Shown here one piece after another: positions 32,551 to 41,419 of a DNA stretch of 64,000 bases. Position 1 is the stretch's first letter. Every line of letters starts with the position of its first letter. Below the pieces are notes generated by a model. It had not been told where the DNA came from. It saw only the letters and a list, made by a program, of their open reading frames with translations, and made no database searches. The position numbers and the translations under genes were made by a program. The DNA is from Chryseobacterium sp. 36-9 (GTDB taxonomy: Bacteria; Bacteroidota; Bacteroidia; Flavobacteriales; Weeksellaceae). The stretch spans positions 1-64,000 of the forward strand of contig MKVE01000018.1 of assembly GCA_001898785.1 (NCBI GenBank). The letters are read 5' to 3'.

Positions 32551-33345
32551 ATGGAACATTTTAATTTTAACAACGAACTATCAGGTCAGATTGCCCTGGT
32601 AACCGGAGGCACAAAAGGCGCAGGAAGAGCTATCGCAGAAAGGCTTTTACAAGCGGGAGCAACAGTAATCATCTCGGCAAGAAATGCTCCTGACGATGGA
32701 AACAGCAATCTACATTTTGTTGCTGCCGATCTAAGCACAGCGGAAGGAACCAATAAAGTTATCGATGAAGTACTTACAAACTATGGAAGATTAGATATCC
32801 TGGTGAATAACCTTGGCGGATCATCCACACCTGCAGGCGGTTTTGCCGCACTCAGTGATGAAGATTGGGAATCTACCCTAAAGGCCAACCTTTTGGCTCC
32901 AGTCCGTCTGGACAGAGGATTTCTGCCGCAGATGATCGATCGGAAAAGTGGCGTCATCATCCACATTGCTTCCATTCAGGGAAAACTTCCGCTTTATGAT
33001 TCAACTTTACCTTACGCAGCTTCAAAAGCAGCATTGAGAAACTACAGCAAAAGCTTATCGAACGAAGTTACCCCAAAAGGCGTTCGCGTCCTGACTGTAT
33101 CACCTGGATGGATCAACACAACTGCATCCGAAGCATGGCTGGGTGAAATTGCGAGAAATGCAAACACAACTCTAGAAGAAGCACAACAGGGTGTAATGGA
33201 CGCACTGGGCGGAATACCTTTCGGAAGGCCTGCCGAACCGAAAGAAGTAGCTGAATTAGTAGGCTTTCTTGTGTCACCAAGAGCCGGCTATCTAACTGGA
33301 ACTGAATTTGTAATCGACGGCGGCACAGTACCAACCATTTTATAA
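32551..33345 (+). CDS. SDR-family oxidoreductase
   Basis: This is a classical short-chain dehydrogenase of 264 residues using NAD(P)H. The cofactor motif is TGGTKGAGRAIA, followed by NNLGG, Ser in the HIASIQG strand and the catalytic pair in PYAASKAALR (YxxxK). The C-terminal FVIDGGTVPT is typical. The ATG at 32551 is chosen because it begins the conserved part; 34 upstream codons are unlike the family. The substrate is unknown. With the following NTF2-like gene, 18 bases away, it forms a small operon divergent from an HxlR regulator. Confidence 0.9.
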   Translation: MEHFNFNNELSGQIALVTGGTKGAGRAIAERLLQAGATVIISARNAPDDGNSNLHFVAADLSTAEGTNKVIDEVLTNYGRLDILVNNLGGSSTPAGGFAALSDEDWESTLKANLLAPVRLDRGFLPQMIDRKSGVIIHIASIQGKLPLYDSTLPYAASKAALRNYSKSLSNEVTPKGVRVLTVSPGWINTTASEAWLGEIARNANTTLEEAQQGVMDALGGIPFGRPAEPKEVAELVGFLVSPRAGYLTGTEFVIDGGTVPTIL

Positions 33346-33363
33346 TCTTAAAAAACAGAAAAT

Positions 33364-33681
33364 ATGGACTTACCAAAAGTAATCACAGAGTTAGTAAAAA
33401 CACAGAATAGCTTTGACAGTGTCGCCTATGCCCAATGTTTTACAGATACAGCCATAGTATTGGACGAAGGGAAGACGCATACAGGCAGAAAAGAAATCGA
33501 ACAATGGATCGATAATGCCAATAAAGAATATAAAGCCACTATGGAACCGTTAGAATATGACGAAAAAGAAAGTATTCTATCGGCGAAAACTATGGGATCG
33601 TTTCCGGGAAGTCCTATTGTTTTGAAATATCATTTAAAATTCGAGGACGGACTTATCCAGTCGCTTAAAATTACCAGCTAG
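33364..33681 (+). CDS. NTF2/SnoaL-like protein
   Basis: This is a small cytoplasmic NTF2-like protein of 105 residues. The pattern VAYAQCFTDTAIVLDEGKTHTGRKEIEQWI is characteristic of SnoaL-like nuclear-transport-factor proteins. It probably acts with the upstream SDR enzyme, either as an isomerase or dehydratase or as a ligand binder. No catalytic residues can be assigned securely. It ends before a bidirectional terminator. Confidence 0.82.
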   Translation: MDLPKVITELVKTQNSFDSVAYAQCFTDTAIVLDEGKTHTGRKEIEQWIDNANKEYKATMEPLEYDEKESILSAKTMGSFPGSPIVLKYHLKFEDGLIQSLKITS

Positions 33682-33708
33682 TGTGTAATGATTACTCTAG
33701 CAATTATA

Positions 33709-33743
33709 AACCGGTTTATCAATAGTTGATAACCCGGTTTTTT
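33709..33743. terminator. Bidirectional terminator
   Basis: The two-part stem AACCGG...TATCAA / TTGATA...CCGGTT is followed by six T on the plus strand. It lies between the NTF2-like gene and the convergent MGMT-like gene, and the T-run reaches the MGMT stop codon. Confidence 0.88.
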
Positions 33744-34042
33744 CACAACTCTTTCAACGGATCCCAAAAGAGTATTTTAAAATCTTTAATCTTCCAGTTT
33801 TCCTGCACCACAACATTTTCTTTTTCCAATCTTTCCCGGAACGAAGGAACCGATAATTTCCCTGAACTGCTAATGACCCTGTGTGCCGGAACATCTTTGG
33901 GACATCCGCCCATCGCATTGCCAACGTGGCGGGAATGATTGGGATAGCCAACTGCTTTTGCAATAGCACCGTATGTGGATACCCTGCCTTTAGGGATCAG
34001 TCTTGTAACTTCGTAAACCTGTTGCTTGAATAGATCGTTCAT
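33743..34042 (-). CDS. Alkyltransferase-like (MGMT-family) DNA-binding protein
   Basis: This is a 99-residue protein made only of the DNA-binding domain of O6-alkylguanine-DNA alkyltransferases. The helix-turn-helix (GRVSTYGAIAKAVGYPNHSRHVGNAMGG) is present. The active-site motif PCHRV reads PAHRV, with Ala in place of the reactive Cys. It therefore cannot act as a methyl acceptor. By analogy with ATL proteins it may bind O6-alkylguanine and hand it to nucleotide excision repair. It lies just downstream (minus strand) of the large DUF5686 gene. Confidence 0.88.
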   Translation of the reverse strand: MNDLFKQQVYEVTRLIPKGRVSTYGAIAKAVGYPNHSRHVGNAMGGCPKDVPAHRVISSSGKLSVPSFRERLEKENVVVQENWKIKDFKILFWDPLKEL

Positions 34043-34044
34043 TG

Positions 34045-36507
34045 TTAAAATTCTAGAAGTTTAAGCTTTAGCTGCACAGCAAAATTATCTTTAAAATTAT
34101 TGTTGGCATAATGCCCGACTCTGTAAAAGAAACCTAAATTAAATCGGGAACTGAGGAAATTATTATATTCCAACCCGACCTCCTGATAAAGATGATCCAA
34201 AGGTGAAAACTCAAACTGATGATACTCCGGATTTTTCATATTACCAATCACCCCTTTATAGATAAAATCGAAGCTGGACGTGTTCTTTCCGAAACTTTTG
34301 AAATACCAGGGAATGCGGTGCGTGATAAAATACCCGGCAAATTTATCATTGAAATATTTTCCTGCAGTCATCGTAGCAAATCCAAGATATGTCGTGAAGT
34401 TGAAATTGGATAGAATGCCGGTATTCTTATTAGAATCCAAACCGCCCATCTCGAAGGCATGCCAAATCGGTGCTTCGCCAAGATAATAACCGCCATAAAC
34501 TCTTGTCCCGGTATTTCCTAAAATAGTTCTGAACTGATGTGTGTACAGAATGTCCAGTCTGCTATAATTGAAATCGCCGCCGAGAGTTTTATAGCCTTGT
34601 TCATAGTTGAAATAAACTTCGGGGAAATTCTGATCATAAGTATATTTGCCGGCAGGCGTCATAATATTTTTGCTGTTCGGAGAGAATTTGATCGTCGCCA
34701 ACGAGCTGAAGTTATCAAATCGACGGGACTGATTCATAAACTGATAATCGAACCCTGCTTCCTCCGTTTGTCTATTAGCAGAGACATTCAGCGTCAAAGA
34801 ATTAGACAAATCAATCTGGTAACCAACACGAAAACCGTCGTATTTGTAATATTTATCGTTTTGAATAGACATCCCGGTATTGTTGATCGTCATCTTCATA
34901 TTCCAAAGATTCTGACTGAATCTCCCCGAAGCGGCTACATCGTGGAAATATTCGACTCGGAAGAAAGAATTTCTTTCCAGAGTTGTCCGGAAATCGATTC
35001 CTGCGCCATATTTCCAATCCCTGTCTTTGAAGCCGTAAGCCAAATAAACATCTGGCGAAATGTAACGGTTAAAACGCTCATTCATCTTAAAACCAGCGCC
35101 TAATCTGAAACCTTCGTAACGGTTATACTTGGTTTGCAAAGGATCGATATCTACCATCCCAATGGTGAATTTCCCCCTTAATAAAGCCGTTAAAACTTTG
35201 ACTTTGCTGTCCAATGTATATTTTTTTCCGATACTGTCAATCTTCACATAGGTCTGCTTTTCCCTGGTGGTGAGACTGTCGGTCCTATATTGATCCAATA
35301 ATGATCCGTCCACATTCTGAACACCCATCGTATAACCTTTGAACTGTGACGCTTTGAACTCGACAGGTGTCTGGAAATCAAAATAATCGGCTTTCATATA
35401 AGCATAATTTCCAAATCTTTTGGTTTTGGACAATCGTTCTTTTTTCTCCTCAGCCGTTTCATTATCTTTCTTTTTAACCGTCGAAAATTCTGATGAACCC
35501 ATTTTGATTTTAAGGTTCTCGGTCTTCAGAAACCATTTGTTTTGAATCGGAATCCAAACCGAAGTGATGCTTCCGTCTGTTCTTACTTTGCTATTACTCT
35601 CGATTTTTTTGATGGCATAAGTTTCTTTGTCGATGTACAGATAACCGTTGTATTTTCTACGGTTAACAGGCACTTTATAATCAACCTGTCGAAAACGGAT
35701 GACGAAATTATCCCTGCCATCAATCTCGATGGAGTCTGTTAAGAAATATCTGTAAAGACTTCTGTTTTCAGGAAGGATTTCTCTAGGGATTTTATCTCTG
35801 TTGGATCGCAGAGCCAGCATCTCATAAACCGGATTTTTCAAGCCCGAGATTCTGTTATCCAGAATGTTGACTTTCTCACCATATTGTTTAGAATACAAAA
35901 ACTGCATTGCACGCTCCCAAAGAAACATCTTGCTATCCTTGATGATCGACATCATCTGTTCACCTTCTATCGAATCTTTTTTCTTTTTATCTCTCTGGGA
36001 AAACTCACGATTCGGAAGCTTTGATAATGAATCTTCTCTTGCATCTATGAATTTTCTGTACTCTCTGATGCTGTCCTCATCCACATCGTAAGACATTTTT
36101 TCATACGACTTGTAGGAATAAGAATCTAATGCATTAGGAGAATTATCTTTGAATCTTCTGAAAACTTTATCTATGATTGCCAAAGCTCTCGGGTCGCTTT
36201 CGTTGGAAAGTGTTACGCCTTCTATCTCGTGGGTTTTGGCGTTTTCTCTGTCCAGTTCCAATTCCATTATTTTGTCAACAACAACTTCATCTCCTATAAA
36301 CCCGTTGATTTCTACATCAACCTTGGAACATTTGGTTGTGAAAGCTGCCACACCTTTCTCATCGGTCTCTGTTATGTATTGATTATTACAATAGACTTTC
36401 GCGCCTTTGATCGGCTTATGATTGTCCGCTCTATAAACACTCAGCGTGCTTTGAGAAAAAACAATTGAGAAACAAAACAGAAAGGTTAAAGAAAAGATTT
36501 TGTTCAT
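34045..36507 (-). CDS. DUF5686 outer-membrane protein with carboxypeptidase-like domain
   Basis: This is an 820-residue outer-membrane protein. A signal peptide (to about residue 19, IVFSQS) is followed by a carboxypeptidase-regulatory-like beta-sandwich (about 20-90). A charged middle region comes next, and a C-terminal beta-barrel-like part carries alternating aromatic strands, ending LKLKLLEF. This matches DUF5686 proteins of Bacteroidota, whose function is not established; roles in envelope assembly or surface transport have been guessed. The gene ends two bases before the alkyltransferase-like gene begins. Confidence 0.82.
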   Translation of the reverse strand: MNKIFSLTFLFCFSIVFSQSTLSVYRADNHKPIKGAKVYCNNQYITETDEKGVAAFTTKCSKVDVEINGFIGDEVVVDKIMELELDRENAKTHEIEGVTLSNESDPRALAIIDKVFRRFKDNSPNALDSYSYKSYEKMSYDVDEDSIREYRKFIDAREDSLSKLPNREFSQRDKKKKDSIEGEQMMSIIKDSKMFLWERAMQFLYSKQYGEKVNILDNRISGLKNPVYEMLALRSNRDKIPREILPENRSLYRYFLTDSIEIDGRDNFVIRFRQVDYKVPVNRRKYNGYLYIDKETYAIKKIESNSKVRTDGSITSVWIPIQNKWFLKTENLKIKMGSSEFSTVKKKDNETAEEKKERLSKTKRFGNYAYMKADYFDFQTPVEFKASQFKGYTMGVQNVDGSLLDQYRTDSLTTREKQTYVKIDSIGKKYTLDSKVKVLTALLRGKFTIGMVDIDPLQTKYNRYEGFRLGAGFKMNERFNRYISPDVYLAYGFKDRDWKYGAGIDFRTTLERNSFFRVEYFHDVAASGRFSQNLWNMKMTINNTGMSIQNDKYYKYDGFRVGYQIDLSNSLTLNVSANRQTEEAGFDYQFMNQSRRFDNFSSLATIKFSPNSKNIMTPAGKYTYDQNFPEVYFNYEQGYKTLGGDFNYSRLDILYTHQFRTILGNTGTRVYGGYYLGEAPIWHAFEMGGLDSNKNTGILSNFNFTTYLGFATMTAGKYFNDKFAGYFITHRIPWYFKSFGKNTSSFDFIYKGVIGNMKNPEYHQFEFSPLDHLYQEVGLEYNNFLSSRFNLGFFYRVGHYANNNFKDNFAVQLKLKLLEF

Positions 36508-36633
36508 AGTTTAGTTTTATTAAGTAGTCAAAAAATTATCGTTATTGTTACGATATTTCTTCTTTCTAATTTACAAATTAATTTATTACAACAAATTACC
36601 TTATACAATATCAAGCCAAAGTCTATCTTATAA

Positions 36634-36668
36634 AGAAAAAACCGAACATTTTTCAACATTCGGTTTTA
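36634..36668 (-). terminator. Terminator of the GH5 gene
   Basis: The stem AAACCGAA / TTCGGTTT has a T-run on the minus strand, 24 bases after the GH5 stop. Confidence 0.85.
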
Positions 36669-36692
36669 TTGGTTTTAGTTTAAATTTAATTT

Positions 36693-38423
36693 TTATTGAA
36701 GTTCGAAGTAATTAAGATTAGCATTTCCAGCTTCAAAGTACAATCTCAATTTATTTTCTCCTTTTACCAAGTTGATGTTATTTACAGAAACTGTTTTCCA
36801 AGCTTTTCCTGTTGGAACTAGTTTTATACTGCCCAAATCATCGCCATTTTCTGTTTTGATGACCAATTCTGAAGCTTGAGTAGATTCATTATTATATCTG
36901 ATGTTCAATTTATACTTCTTAGCCAGATTGCTATTCACAGTATATTGCAGCCACTCTCCTTTTTCAGTTTTCCCGACATAATATTTGTTGGTGATTTTAT
37001 CATTACAAGCGTAGATATCAACGCCGTCATTTCTCATTTTATTTCCGGAGTTCCATTCTGTATGAGTTCCATTACTCACCCAAAGGTTTTGGAAATCGTT
37101 ATCAGAATAAGCACTTCCAAATCTTCCCAAATCATATTCCGTAGCAAAGATTCTTCCCGGGACTGTGTGGTTTTTGTAAGGTTTTGTACTCTCATCATTT
37201 ACCTGGCGAAACAATGCATCGATGACATCTTTTTTAACCTCTACATTTTCCATCTTGTAATTGTCAGCGATTTTCATCAAAGCTTTTTTAGCAAAATCTT
37301 TAGTTGGTTTAGTTCCACCATTTTTCCAGTAATTAAGTAATTTTTGATAATCCGGAGTGATTTTCACATTGGTTACACCGGCGATATTGTCAATCTTTTT
37401 CATTGGCCAATAAGCGTAACCGATGTTATTTTTTAATAACAATTGATTCAGTTCTGTAAACCAAACGTTGGAATTTTCTCCGGTTTCGCCTAACCAAGCT
37501 GGAACATTTAGTTTTTCTCTTAAATCGATAATATTCTGGATGGCATCTTGAGAATTAGTTGTCCAATATTTGTGGAAACTTAAAACTAAATTATCATCCC
37601 AAAGTTTCGGTAAACCATTATAATTATTTCCCCATCCATTACCTTCCAGAATGATAATGTGCTTTTTATCGACCTGGCGAATGGCTTCCGTAATATCTTT
37701 CTGAAGCTTCCAAAGTGGTGCATTAGACATCTCGTCCGTTCCGTTTGGGTTTTTCCCAGTAAAGCCATAATTAGGTTCATTTATCATATCATAGCCTGCA
37801 ATCCATTCTTTATCTTTATAACGTTCTGCCAGTTTTTTCCAAAGCGCGACTGTTTTTTTCTGATTCTCTTCGCTTTGCCAAAGATTAGGTTTTGACTTGT
37901 CGTTATCCGAGATATTGGCATCGTTACCTTGACCTCCGGGCGCTGCATGAAGATCGAGAATCAAATAGATTTTGTTGTCCTCGCACCATTTCAAAAGGTT
38001 ATCCGTCATTTGGAACCCTTCTTCCAACCAAGTATTCTGTCCTTTCACAGGCTCTTTCTCGATTGGTAAAGTATAAAGATTATAATGCATCGGAAGTCTT
38101 ATAGAATTGAATCCCCATTTTGCTAAAGAATCGATGTCTTTTTTGGTAATTCCGTTTTTGAGATAAGCTTTGTAAAATTTGTCTTTTCCATCTTCACCAG
38201 CTACTTCTGCAATCTTTTCTTTGATTTGATATTGAGGTCCTGCAAAATCCGCAGTCTTCAGCATATAACCTTCCTGAAGCATCCAACCGCCCAGTCCGAG
38301 ACCTTTCAAATAAACATTTTCTCCTTTAGAATTGACAATTTTTTGACCTTGAGTCTTTAAAAAGCCTTGAGCTGTCCCAAATTGAGACAATAAAAGTGTG
38401 CAAAACACGGCAGTTCTTAACAT
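36693..38423 (-). CDS. Secreted GH5 glycoside hydrolase with CBM6-like module
   Basis: This is a 576-residue glycosidase with a signal peptide of about 19 residues (FGTAQG). The GH5 barrel spans about residues 20-350. Glu216 in MINEPNYG is the acid/base and Glu313 in WLGETGENS the nucleophile. The C-terminal 130 residues (from about 445) form a jelly-roll carbohydrate-binding module of the CBM6/35 kind, with KGEWLQYTVNSN and NLNYFELQ strands. Family GH5 includes endoglucanases, mannanases and glucosylceramidases; the substrate is not fixed. It is a single gene with no T9SS domain. Confidence 0.9.
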   Translation of the reverse strand: MLRTAVFCTLLLSQFGTAQGFLKTQGQKIVNSKGENVYLKGLGLGGWMLQEGYMLKTADFAGPQYQIKEKIAEVAGEDGKDKFYKAYLKNGITKKDIDSLAKWGFNSIRLPMHYNLYTLPIEKEPVKGQNTWLEEGFQMTDNLLKWCEDNKIYLILDLHAAPGGQGNDANISDNDKSKPNLWQSEENQKKTVALWKKLAERYKDKEWIAGYDMINEPNYGFTGKNPNGTDEMSNAPLWKLQKDITEAIRQVDKKHIIILEGNGWGNNYNGLPKLWDDNLVLSFHKYWTTNSQDAIQNIIDLREKLNVPAWLGETGENSNVWFTELNQLLLKNNIGYAYWPMKKIDNIAGVTNVKITPDYQKLLNYWKNGGTKPTKDFAKKALMKIADNYKMENVEVKKDVIDALFRQVNDESTKPYKNHTVPGRIFATEYDLGRFGSAYSDNDFQNLWVSNGTHTEWNSGNKMRNDGVDIYACNDKITNKYYVGKTEKGEWLQYTVNSNLAKKYKLNIRYNNESTQASELVIKTENGDDLGSIKLVPTGKAWKTVSVNNINLVKGENKLRLYFEAGNANLNYFELQ

Positions 38424-38566
38424 AATTTCATTTTCAACTAATATAAAACTATTTTCTCAGTGGACAAATGATTTTGAAAAATTAAGTTTTTTCCAAGGAT
38501 AATTGAAAAATGATCGGATATGATTCACAGATTATTTTTATAATTATCCGATAGCTGGTAATGTTT

Positions 38567-38623
38567 CTCGCAGATTTGCAAATTGAGCGGAAGAAAATCT
38601 GCTAAATCCGCCAAATCTACGAG
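38567..38623. repeat. CTCGCAGATTTG inverted repeat
   Basis: Arms CTCGCAGATTTG (38567-38578) and CAAATCTACGAG (38612-38623) match at 11 of 12 positions. It lies in the gap between the GH5 and P-type ATPase genes, and the inner sequence also carries GATTTGC/GCTAAATCC words. Confidence 0.7.
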
Positions 38624-38652
38624 CGTAATTACATTATGCAAAACAAATTAGA

Positions 38653-40596
38653 TTATCCGAACTTCATATTTTGAATTCTAACCGCATTGAGAATCGCCAA
38701 CAACGCAACACCAACATCTGCAAAAACGGCTTCCCACATATTCGCCAAACCGCCGGCGCCTAAAATCAGGACAACCACTTTGACTCCAAAAGCCAAACCG
38801 ATATTTTGATAAACAATTTTCTTGGTGGCTTTCCCAATCTTGATAGCGGTTGCAATTTTCGAAGGCTGATCTGTCTGAATCACAACATCCGCTGTTTCAA
38901 TCGCAGCATCGGAACCCAGTCCACCCATTGCGATGCCAACATCACTCAAAGCTAAAACGGGCGCATCGTTGATTCCATCACCAACGAAAGCGACAACTTC
39001 TTTCGGATTGCTCTTAAGATTTTCCAATTTCTCAACTTTGCCTTCCGGAAGCAAGCCGCCAAAAGCAGAATCGATTCCTAGTTTTTTAGCAATATTTTGA
39101 GTAAGAGAATCTTTATCTCCGCTTAACATCATCGTTTTTATGCCATTATTTTTCAGATTGTTGATAGCCGATTCCGAATCGTCTTTTACTTCATCAGAAA
39201 TTGTGATGTAACCTTTATATTCGTTATCAATGGCTAAAACTACTGTTGTCTCTACAATTTCTTCCAAAAATTCCGGATAATTGACATTAAAGGTTTTCAG
39301 CAGTTTTGTATTTCCGGCAAGAATCCTTTGCTGCTTAATAACCGCCTTGATTCCTTTTCCGGAAAGCTCCTCTACAGATTCGGGAATCTGATCAGAAGGA
39401 TGAAACTCTGAAACGGCTTTTGCAATTGGATGCGTAGAATGGCTCTCTACAGAAGATAAAATGGATAGAAAATCTTCTTTCGAAATGTTCTCCGGAACAA
39501 TATCCTGAACTTTGAAAACCCCTTTCGTCAATGTTCCGGTTTTGTCCATTACAACCGTTGTTACATTCGCAATAATATCCAAAAAGTTGGAACCTTTGAA
39601 CAAAATTCCGTTTCGGGAAGCAGCGCCAATTCCTCCAAAATAGCCTAAAGGAATAGAAATCACCAAAGCACAAGGGCAAGAAATCACGAGAAAAACCAAA
39701 CCTCTGTAAAGCCAATCTCTGAAGATATAATTCTCAACAAAAACATAGGGAACAAGCGTTACCAAAAGTGCTAAAACGAAAACAATTGGCGTATAGATCT
39801 TTGCAAATCTTCTGATGAATAATTCGGTTTTGGCTTTTCTGGAACTTGCGTCCTGAACCATTTGGAGAATTCTGACAATCGAGCTGTTCACAAATAATCT
39901 GGTAGTTTCAATCTCAATGACTTGGTCAAGATTCAGCATTCCGGCAAGCACTTCTTCGGATTTTTGAATTGACGAAGGTTTGCTCTCACCTGTTAAAGCT
40001 GATGTATTGAGACTTGCTTTTTCAGATAACAAAATCCCGTCTAGTGGAATCTTCTCTCCTACTTTCACCTGAATTTTTTCTCCGATTTTGACATCTTCCG
40101 GAGAAATGGTTTTCCAATTTCCATCCCGGAAAACCGTAGCTTCTTTTGGACGAACGTCTAATAATGATTTGATATTATTTCGAGCTCTATTAACAGCGGA
40201 CTCCTGGAACATTTCACCAATTGTATAGAACAGCATCACGGCAACACCTTCGGGAAATTCGCCAATAGCAAAAGCACCAATTGTTGCAATTCCCATCAAA
40301 GAAAACTCATTGAAAAAATCTAACTTTCCAGCTAATTCAAAAGCTTCCCGGAAAACTGAAAATGCTACCAGAATGTATGAAATAAAATACCATCCAAATC
40401 TTAACCAAACGTTCTCAGTAAACCAATCGGCTTTGATCCAGAAATCCAGAATCAGTCCTGAAAAAAATATAACCAGACTTACAATCAATGCTATTTTTGA
40501 ATTGCTGTGAGAATGGTCGTGGTCATCGTGATTATGCTGATGAGTGTGTTCCTTTTTGTGATCTGTTCCGCAACATCCGCTGCTACAATTCGCCAT
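38653..40596 (-). CDS. Zn2+/Cd2+-type P1B ATPase
   Basis: This is an inner-membrane heavy-metal exporting ATPase of 647 residues. The N-terminus is a Cys/His-rich tail (CSSGCCGTDHKKEHTHQHNHD to about residue 32) in place of a heavy-metal-associated domain. The metal site is Cys307-Pro-Cys309 in ISCPCALVIS. The phosphorylated Asp351 is in VVMDKTGTLTKG. HPIAKAV and GDGINDAPVLALSDVG complete the P1B set. The His-rich tail suggests Zn, Cd or Pb. No metal regulator is adjacent. Confidence 0.92.
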   Translation of the reverse strand: MANCSSGCCGTDHKKEHTHQHNHDDHDHSHSNSKIALIVSLVIFFSGLILDFWIKADWFTENVWLRFGWYFISYILVAFSVFREAFELAGKLDFFNEFSLMGIATIGAFAIGEFPEGVAVMLFYTIGEMFQESAVNRARNNIKSLLDVRPKEATVFRDGNWKTISPEDVKIGEKIQVKVGEKIPLDGILLSEKASLNTSALTGESKPSSIQKSEEVLAGMLNLDQVIEIETTRLFVNSSIVRILQMVQDASSRKAKTELFIRRFAKIYTPIVFVLALLVTLVPYVFVENYIFRDWLYRGLVFLVISCPCALVISIPLGYFGGIGAASRNGILFKGSNFLDIIANVTTVVMDKTGTLTKGVFKVQDIVPENISKEDFLSILSSVESHSTHPIAKAVSEFHPSDQIPESVEELSGKGIKAVIKQQRILAGNTKLLKTFNVNYPEFLEEIVETTVVLAIDNEYKGYITISDEVKDDSESAINNLKNNGIKTMMLSGDKDSLTQNIAKKLGIDSAFGGLLPEGKVEKLENLKSNPKEVVAFVGDGINDAPVLALSDVGIAMGGLGSDAAIETADVVIQTDQPSKIATAIKIGKATKKIVYQNIGLAFGVKVVVLILGAGGLANMWEAVFADVGVALLAILNAVRIQNMKFG

Positions 40597-40680
40597 AATT
40601 TGTAATGTTTCTAAACAAAGTTAAGATTTTTAATGGATGTGGAATCCAATATTGACAGTGAATTTTATGACAAATGCTGA

Positions 40681-40850
40681 ATCTGGCGAAGCTGCGTAAG
40701 GGATAGTAACGGAAATCCTTTTTTGCGCCGGCCTTGCGGTTGGAAAAAAGATTGGCTCCGCCGAACCACTACGTTAGGTTTGCAGTGGATAGCCCGAGCC
40801 GAGCCGCGGCCAATGCCGTGGCAAGGGATACATCCAAAAAAGTAAAATTT
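40681..40850 (+). repeat. CGGAAATCC-type dispersed repeat, long copy
   Basis: The element begins GGCGAAGCTGCGTAAGGGATAG and has the core CGGAAATCCTTTTTTGCG. It continues through AAAAAAGATTGGCTCCGCCG into a GC-rich segment (GAGCCGCGGCCAATGCCGTGG). It is longer than the other copies. Read on the same strand it shares its opening with the reverse copy at 25545-25632. Confidence 0.75.
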
Positions 40851-40865
40851 AATTGACAGATTGTA

Positions 40866-40895
40866 TTGCAGTTATGAAAATTATTTTTATTTTTG
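40866..40895 (+). promoter_or_regulatory. rplS promoter
   Basis: TTG (40866-40868), 19 bases, then TATTTTTG (40888-40895) is an excellent Bacteroidota sigma-ABfr-type promoter. Transcription should start near base 40900. Confidence 0.75.
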
Positions 40896-40969
40896 CAACC
40901 TGTTAATCAACCTCTGACGAAGGACGTGAATGTTGCTTAGCTTGACAAAACAAATTTTTTTTATAAAAA

Positions 40970-41326
40970 ATGGATTTATTAAAGTACGTACAGGACAAGT
41001 ACATTACGAAAAAAGAATTCCCAGAATTCAAAGCCGGTGACACCATCACGGTTTACTACGAAATTAAAGAAGGTCAGAAAACCAGAACTCAGTTTTTCAA
41101 AGGAACTGTGATCCAATTGAGAGGAACTGGAGCTACAAAAACTTTCACTATCAGAAAAATGAGTGGCGATGTTGGTGTAGAAAGAGTTTTCCCAATCAAC
41201 ATGCCTGCACTTCAGAAAATTGAAGTTAACAGACAAGGTAAAGTTAGAAGAGCTAGAATCTACTACTTCCGTGATCTTAGAGGTAAAAAAGCAAGAATCA
41301 AAGATAAGTCTTATACTAAGAAATAA
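40970..41326 (+). CDS. rplS: 50S ribosomal protein L19
   Basis: L19 is a 118-residue ribosomal protein at the 30S-50S interface. The GDTITVYYEIKEG strand, the FKGTVIQLRGTG segment and the C-terminal RRARIYYFRDLRGKKARIKDK stretch are fully conserved. No rimM/trmD neighbour is present, unlike in E. coli. The gene has its own promoter and terminator. Confidence 0.97.
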   Translation: MDLLKYVQDKYITKKEFPEFKAGDTITVYYEIKEGQKTRTQFFKGTVIQLRGTGATKTFTIRKMSGDVGVERVFPINMPALQKIEVNRQGKVRRARIYYFRDLRGKKARIKDKSYTKK

Positions 41327-41350
41327 TCTTGAGACTTTCTCAAAAATACA

Positions 41351-41380
41351 AAACCAGCAAATTGATTTGCTGGTTTTTTT
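41351..41380 (+). terminator. rplS terminator
   Basis: The stem AAACCAGCAAAT / ATTTGCTGGTTT is followed by a T-run; the loop is very small. Confidence 0.9.
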
Positions 41381-41383
41381 ATA

Positions 41384-41413
41384 AATAAAAGCCTACAAAT
41401 TTGTAAGCTTTTA
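41384..41413 (-). terminator. kbl terminator
   Basis: The stem AAAAGCCTACAAA / TTTGTAAGCTTTT (one mismatch) has T-richness on the minus strand. It lies back to back with the rplS terminator. Confidence 0.75.
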
Positions 41414-41419
41414 TTTTAT

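Larger units (their letters stand above)
40597..40969. other. Gene-free stretch with a GC-rich repeat and rplS promoter
   Basis: No gene is seen. A GC-richer CGGAAATCC-type repeat (40681-40850) is followed by the rplS promoter (40866-40895) and a leader of about 70 bases with no recognised ribosomal-protein leader fold. Confidence 0.7.
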
